From an uncultured Bacteroidales bacterium (GTDB lineage: Bacteria > Bacteroidota > Bacteroidia > Bacteroidales > UBA932): 64,000 nt of DNA. The notes beneath the pieces are model-generated. The model had not been told where the DNA came from. It saw only the letters and a program-made list of their open reading frames with translations, and did not search any database. The stretch lies in the NCBI GenBank assembly GCA_900316795.1, contig ONEF01000010.1, positions 1 through 64,000 on the forward strand. The letters run 5' to 3'. The position numbers were made by a program, and so were the translations under genes. Every line of letters begins with the position of its first letter. Position 1 is the stretch's first letter. Positions 60,718-64,000 of this stretch are shown piece by piece.

Positions 60718-61404
60718 ATGAAGAAGTTATTTACAATTGTTATTCTCCCTATTATCATCATCCTTTTGGGATATCTGATTGTGAAGGGTGTAATGAAACC
60801 TATCAAGTTCAATGAAGAGAAGGCAGCCAGAGAGGCTGTTGCAATCCAGAAGCTCAAAGACATCCGTGAGCTCCAGGTTGCCTACAAGAACAAGTACGGA
60901 AAATTTGCAACCGCCATTGATTCACTTGCAGACTTCTACAAGAACGACAAGATGGTCATCAACATGCAGATCGGTTCAGTGAATGACTCCGCTATGGTAG
61001 CCCACACTGATGCTGTAAGGAATGCCAACAAGAAAAACAAGTTGACAGACAAGGATCTTTATGAGCTTTACAAGAAAGGTGACCACAACCTCGTATTCTC
61101 AATCAAGAGCGAGATTCCTGTAAAAGACACTCTCCTCAAGAGAGAAGGCTTTGACATTGAAAAACTCGCTGAGATTCCTTTTGTAGAAGGCAAAAAGATT
61201 CAGATGAAGAGCATCGTAAAGCAGGTTTCTGGAGTGGATGTTCCTCTGTTTGAGGCAACTATTCCTTACAACGATCTTCTTGAAGGAATGGATCATCAGC
61301 TCATCGTAAACCTTAACAGCGAGAGAGACAAGATGAACAAGTTCCCTGGTTTGAAAGTAGGTAGCATAGACAATCCTAACAACAACGCAGGTAACTGGGA
61401 ATAA
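60718..61404 (+). CDS. Membrane-anchored protein of unknown function
   Basis: The 228-residue protein has one N-terminal transmembrane helix (about 4-24). The segment IQKLKDIRELQVAYKNKYGK then recalls the helix after the membrane part in pilin-like proteins but lacks a prepilin cleavage site. The remaining ~160 residues are soluble, mostly charged, and probably outside the cytoplasm. I know of similar unnamed proteins in Bacteroidetes and cannot give a function. A strong terminator follows at 61444-61477. Confidence 0.7.
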   Translation: MKKLFTIVILPIIIILLGYLIVKGVMKPIKFNEEKAAREAVAIQKLKDIRELQVAYKNKYGKFATAIDSLADFYKNDKMVINMQIGSVNDSAMVAHTDAVRNANKKNKLTDKDLYELYKKGDHNLVFSIKSEIPVKDTLLKREGFDIEKLAEIPFVEGKKIQMKSIVKQVSGVDVPLFEATIPYNDLLEGMDHQLIVNLNSERDKMNKFPGLKVGSIDNPNNNAGNWE

Positions 61405-61443
61405 TCCTTTACAACAGAACCCGGACGGGTCAAGGAGAAAGCG

Positions 61444-61477
61444 GGGGATGCCGAATGTCAAGGCATCCCCTTTTTTT
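61444..61477 (+). terminator. Rho-independent terminator
   Basis: GGGGATGCC (61444-61452) pairs perfectly with GGCATCCCC (61462-61470) around a 9-base loop and is followed by seven T. It ends the unit of the gene at 60718-61404. Confidence 0.95.
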
Positions 61478-61505
61478 GTATATTGCACCTGCAAAAAGCA
61501 CACAA

Positions 61506-62015
61506 ATGGCAGATTACTCATCAACATCACTTTTTACTCTCATACCGCAGAATTTTGCCCGGGAGGACTCATACGGCCCAATCCTCAGGGAACTCTTCGG
61601 TCTGGATGAGACCTACAGCGTATTGAATTCAGAGGTTCCTGAATGGGGAACTACATTGCTCTATGCCTGGGAAAAAGGCCAGGACTTTGGCATAGTCCCG
61701 TCCTCTACCGTGCAACCTCTTGTTCTCAAGCAACTTAAAGACCTTAGAACCATAAAGGAACACAACAAACTGATAATGGATTTTGACTCCAAGGCCAAAA
61801 GGACCACACTCCTGCTGGCTGAAGGGGAGAAACTCATAACCGCCAATTCATATCACACCGTGGACCTGCCGTCCGCCATATACTATATGTTGGAAATCCT
61901 GCGCAAGAGTCAGATCAACCCTCAGCAGACAACGCTGCACTTCAGCGGAAAAGCAGATGACAAAGAACTCAAGACCTTGCGTTCCTACGTCAAAGACGTA
62001 AGGCTGAGAATGTAA
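61506..62015 (+). CDS. DUF3822-family protein, short form
   Basis: This 169-residue protein resembles DUF3822 (TLIPQNFARED, VPEWGTTLLYAW, YYMLEILRKSQINPQQTTLH, LRSYVKDVRLR), which has an actin-like fold and unknown function. It is usually next to rsmD in Bacteroidetes, as here (25 bases apart). Family members are mostly near 250 residues, so this copy lacks the N-terminal third. The ATG at 61506 is chosen; the frame is open 17 codons further up, into the terminator. Confidence 0.75.
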   Translation: MADYSSTSLFTLIPQNFAREDSYGPILRELFGLDETYSVLNSEVPEWGTTLLYAWEKGQDFGIVPSSTVQPLVLKQLKDLRTIKEHNKLIMDFDSKAKRTTLLLAEGEKLITANSYHTVDLPSAIYYMLEILRKSQINPQQTTLHFSGKADDKELKTLRSYVKDVRLRM

Positions 62016-62040
62016 CCGGTCCAGAAACAAATATCCTGAA

Positions 62041-62577
62041 ATGAGAATTATCGGAGGAAGACTCAAGGGTAAAACCATAAATCCGCCAGCAGGCTATCCG
62101 GCCAGACCTACGACTGACTTTGCCAAGGAAGGCTTGTTCAACATCCTGGAAAGCGAATATGAACTTGAAGGATTCAGCCTCCTGGATCTTTTTGGAGGGA
62201 CAGGAAGCATAAGCGCTGAATTCATCTCCAGAGGAGGATGTGAAGCTGTATGCGTGGAAATGAACCGGAAAAACGCCGCCTTTATAAGCAAGATGCACAA
62301 AAGCCTCGGCCTGAAAGAAATCAGGACGGTCCACAGCAACGTGTTCGACTTCCTGAAGCTCTGCAACCGTACTTTTGACTTCATATTTGCAGATCCACCA
62401 TATCAGCTGGAAGGCCTGGACACAATTCCGGACAAGATTTTTGACAGAGAAGAGCCCATCCTGAGCGGCCAAGGGTACTTTATCCTGGAACACGGCGGGG
62501 AATATGATTTTTCCCAACATCCTCATTTTGTTAAAGAAAGGCATTACGGAAATGTGCATTTTTCATTTTTTTCTTAA
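62041..62577 (+). CDS. rsmD: 16S rRNA (guanine(966)-N(2))-methyltransferase RsmD
   Basis: RsmD methylates G966 of 16S rRNA in the small subunit. The 178 residues start with MRIIGGRLKGKTINPP, typical of the family. Next come RPTTDFAKEGLFNIL, the SAM-binding LLDLFGGTGSISAEFISRG and the catalytic ADPPYQ. It is complete. The DUF3822 gene lies upstream on the same strand and tRNA-Asp follows. Confidence 0.93.
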   Translation: MRIIGGRLKGKTINPPAGYPARPTTDFAKEGLFNILESEYELEGFSLLDLFGGTGSISAEFISRGGCEAVCVEMNRKNAAFISKMHKSLGLKEIRTVHSNVFDFLKLCNRTFDFIFADPPYQLEGLDTIPDKIFDREEPILSGQGYFILEHGGEYDFSQHPHFVKERHYGNVHFSFFS

Positions 62578-62582
62578 AACTG

Positions 62583-62614
62583 TTTGCACTTTTCAAAAAG
62601 ATACCTATATTTGC
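62583..62614 (+). promoter_or_regulatory. Promoter of tRNA-Asp (-33 TTTG, -7 TATATTTG)
   Basis: TTTG at 62583-62586 and TATATTTGC at 62606-62614 are 19 bases apart, fitting the Bacteroidetes -33/-7 pair. The mature tRNA begins 16 bases downstream. Confidence 0.75.
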
Positions 62615-62629
62615 ACTCCCAAAACGGAA

Positions 62630-62704
62630 GGTGCGTTAGTTCAGTTTGGTTAGAATGCCTGCCTGTCACGCAGGAGGTCACGAGTTCGAGCCTCGTACGC
62701 ACCG
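62630..62704 (+). tRNA. tRNA-Asp, anticodon GTC
   Basis: The acceptor stem GGTGCGT pairs with ACGCACC. The anticodon stem GCCTG/CAGGA-like region holds the loop with GTC, and the T-arm carries TTCGAGC. The discriminator is G, as expected for tRNA-Asp. The CCA end is not encoded here, unlike in the tRNA-Gly gene. Confidence 0.95.
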
Positions 62705-62710
62705 CAAAAA

Positions 62711-62737
62711 AAAGACGGAATTTCTTCCGTCTTTTTT
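62711..62737 (+). terminator. Terminator after tRNA-Asp
   Basis: AAAGACGGAA (62711-62720) pairs with TTCCGTCTTT (62725-62734) around the loop TTTC and ends in a T run. The A and T runs on both sides may let it work in both directions, ending the convergent M64 gene too. Confidence 0.85.
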
Positions 62738-62774
62738 TGTATCTGCACTCTCAGACACAGCAGCTTAGGAACCC

Positions 62775-64000
62775 TTAGCGCCTCAACCTGTAAGGCTTTT
62801 TATGGTAAGGGTCTTTAAGCACAGGGCCCATACATTTTCTTCTTGAATATGATTTTGTCACAGCAGAAGAGCTGTATTTGTTGACCTTATCGTAATCCTT
62901 GGAAATGAACTCTTCAAGAGACGGAGTCTCGCCTGCCGTAATCTTGATCCTGCAATATATCTTCCAGCGGCTTATGGTGTTGAAATGAGGCATGTTGTTG
63001 TCCATGCAGCTGATTTGCTCTGAACGATAAACGCCCTTGCCGTAGTAAGCACAACCCTCGAACAGCTTTATGCCTGTAGCCTTGTATTCATCTCTTGAGG
63101 CAAAGGTGTTCCAGTTAACGCCCTCTACCTTGGCCGTCAGGCTTAGGTTGCAGTGCTCGGAATCTGAATACCAATTCTTTGAAGTGTTGTCCCATGCAGG
63201 CAGATATGTGTTGCAGAAAGCCCCGAGATTCTGCCAGTAACGGAAAGACTCCTCATCATCTTTAGGATATTTCTGGGTTGTGTAATAGACATATTCATCA
63301 TCCAGGAGTCCGAATCCGTGCCCTCCATATTCGTGCCTGAGGGTGTAAGCGAACCCGTCATAGGAAGAATAGACAGGCTCCCTTGCAGGAGTCTGGGCTA
63401 TTGATATAAGCTTGAAGCCACCCCAGTTGTCACTCAGCCAGAAGTTTGTTCCGGCATACAAATCTGCGTTGATTATGATGCTGATAGGAGACAAGGTGAG
63501 GTTGGTACAGGTCTCGTTTTCTGTACTGCCTTTCATACCCGGACATTTGGAGGCGTATTCTATGACCATGTCCGCATCGCAATCAATACCCGTAGAACCA
63601 TCGCCCTCCCAGGTGCACTTGAACTTGGTATCTACTTTTGTGGTCCGGTGCTCATAGTCAGAACCTACGCTGATTCCCGCCTCGTTTGAATAAGCGGCAA
63701 CCACGAATATCGTAAAGTAGTTGTAATATGTCTTGTAAGGCTCATACTCGAACAAAGCCTTCACTCCCGCTGCTATCTCCTTGTCAAACTGGCCGCCATA
63801 ACTGAACAGGTCCTGAGTATATCCGTCTCCTGTAAATATCAGCTTTACGGGACGCTCGGAAGAACCTAAAGCAACCTCTGTCATCGAGCCGTCGGAATTC
63901 ACGTCGTACTGCTTTACCTCACCGTCTGCCCAACTGCTCTTGGTATCGGTAGTGGTGAAACTTGCCACATCGCTCTCTGTTTTTCCTCCCTCATAACCGT
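62775..64000 (-). CDS. M64-family (IgA-peptidase-like) metallopeptidase, N-terminal part outside the window
   Basis: The visible ~408 codons are open to the right edge, so the true start and any signal peptide are not seen; the GTG at 63966-63968 is an internal codon. The zinc motif HEYGGHGFGLLDDEY (HEXXHXXGXXXDE) is the M64 signature. Nearby LIFTGDGYTQDLFSY and KTYYNYFTIFVVAAYSNEAG are also typical of the family. M64 enzymes cut IgA in Clostridium ramosum. Homologues in Bacteroidetes are exported, with unknown natural targets. The C terminus ends in a Lys/Arg-rich tail (YHKKPYRLRR). Confidence 0.88.
   Translation of the reverse strand, partial: GYEGGKTESDVASFTTTDTKSSWADGEVKQYDVNSDGSMTEVALGSSERPVKLIFTGDGYTQDLFSYGGQFDKEIAAGVKALFEYEPYKTYYNYFTIFVVAAYSNEAGISVGSDYEHRTTKVDTKFKCTWEGDGSTGIDCDADMVIEYASKCPGMKGSTENETCTNLTLSPISIIINADLYAGTNFWLSDNWGGFKLISIAQTPAREPVYSSYDGFAYTLRHEYGGHGFGLLDDEYVYYTTQKYPKDDEESFRYWQNLGAFCNTYLPAWDNTSKNWYSDSEHCNLSLTAKVEGVNWNTFASRDEYKATGIKLFEGCAYYGKGVYRSEQISCMDNNMPHFNTISRWKIYCRIKITAGETPSLEEFISKDYDKVNKYSSSAVTKSYSRRKCMGPVLKDPYHKKPYRLRR

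Overview
The window looks like chromosomal DNA of a Bacteroidota member, most likely order Bacteroidales. The basis is family content (Porin_10-type porin, DUF3822-rsmD pair, Bacteroidetes-type AMP nucleosidase, M64 and tricorn-like proteases, many exported proteins). A second basis is the recurring promoter element TAnnTTTG, found 8 to 40 bases in front of many start codons and of both tRNA genes. I cannot name a genus. Nearly all of the window is gene-dense backbone. The left 4 kb is clearly more AT-rich and looks acquired.

Region 1-4090 is an accessory island. A four-gene minus-strand operon encodes a small XRE repressor, an AlbA_2/Schlafen-type protein with a GHKL-like middle, a two-helix membrane protein and a membrane protein resembling putative AbiC abortive-infection proteins. 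Divergent from it lie a relative of the XRE gene broken by one in-frame TGA and the first ~34 codons of a gene resembling restriction/defence helicases. That gene is cut off where it meets the 3' end of the mutT-like gene. Two palindromes sharing the heptamer TATTGAC lie between the divergent units.

Region 4093-10057 is backbone: mutT-like and AMP nucleosidase genes, rmuC, and a tricorn-type S41 protease.

Region 10079-28241 is the centrepiece: a type II fatty-acid/polyketide-like cluster of the aryl-polyene kind. It has an ANL ligase, two ACPs, two full ketosynthases, a chain-length-factor-like synthase, two hot-dog dehydratases, a FabG ketoreductase, three acyltransferase domains, an MMPL exporter, a LolA-like carrier, a small EamA transporter and a GT2 glycosyltransferase. 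There is no enoyl reductase, which suits a polyene. No aromatic ammonia-lyase, methyltransferase or separate thioesterase is visible. Several steps are fused: MMPL with PlsC, dehydratase with GT2, and ketosynthase with a decayed ketosynthase half. The same strand begins with an AmgK-like kinase fused to a RapZ C-terminal domain and a MurU-like nucleotidyltransferase, i.e. a MurNAc-salvage pair.

Region 28385-62577 is housekeeping and envelope: pncB, a porin, a lytic transglycosylase, a LolE/FtsX-type permease, tRNA-Gly(CCC), proline dehydrogenase, a nucleoside phosphorylase, small membrane proteins, an S9 peptidase, a lipoprotein, a metallophosphoesterase, a TPR protein and an M28-like protein without its catalytic glutamates. 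These are followed by uvrB, a Rel-type (p)ppGpp synthetase with a broken hydrolase motif, an EEP phosphatase, uvrA, prfA, a GNAT-like protein, tcdA, mazG, two FKBP-type lipoproteins, a DHH phosphoesterase, a membrane-anchored unknown, a DUF3822 protein and rsmD. After tRNA-Asp(GTC) and a terminator, an M64 metallopeptidase gene runs off the right edge.

Several predicted proteins start at the first ATG inside a longer open frame that begins at TTG or GTG; those choices are stated per entry. The palindrome ATCGCGAT occurs at least eight times, four of them abutting start codons.
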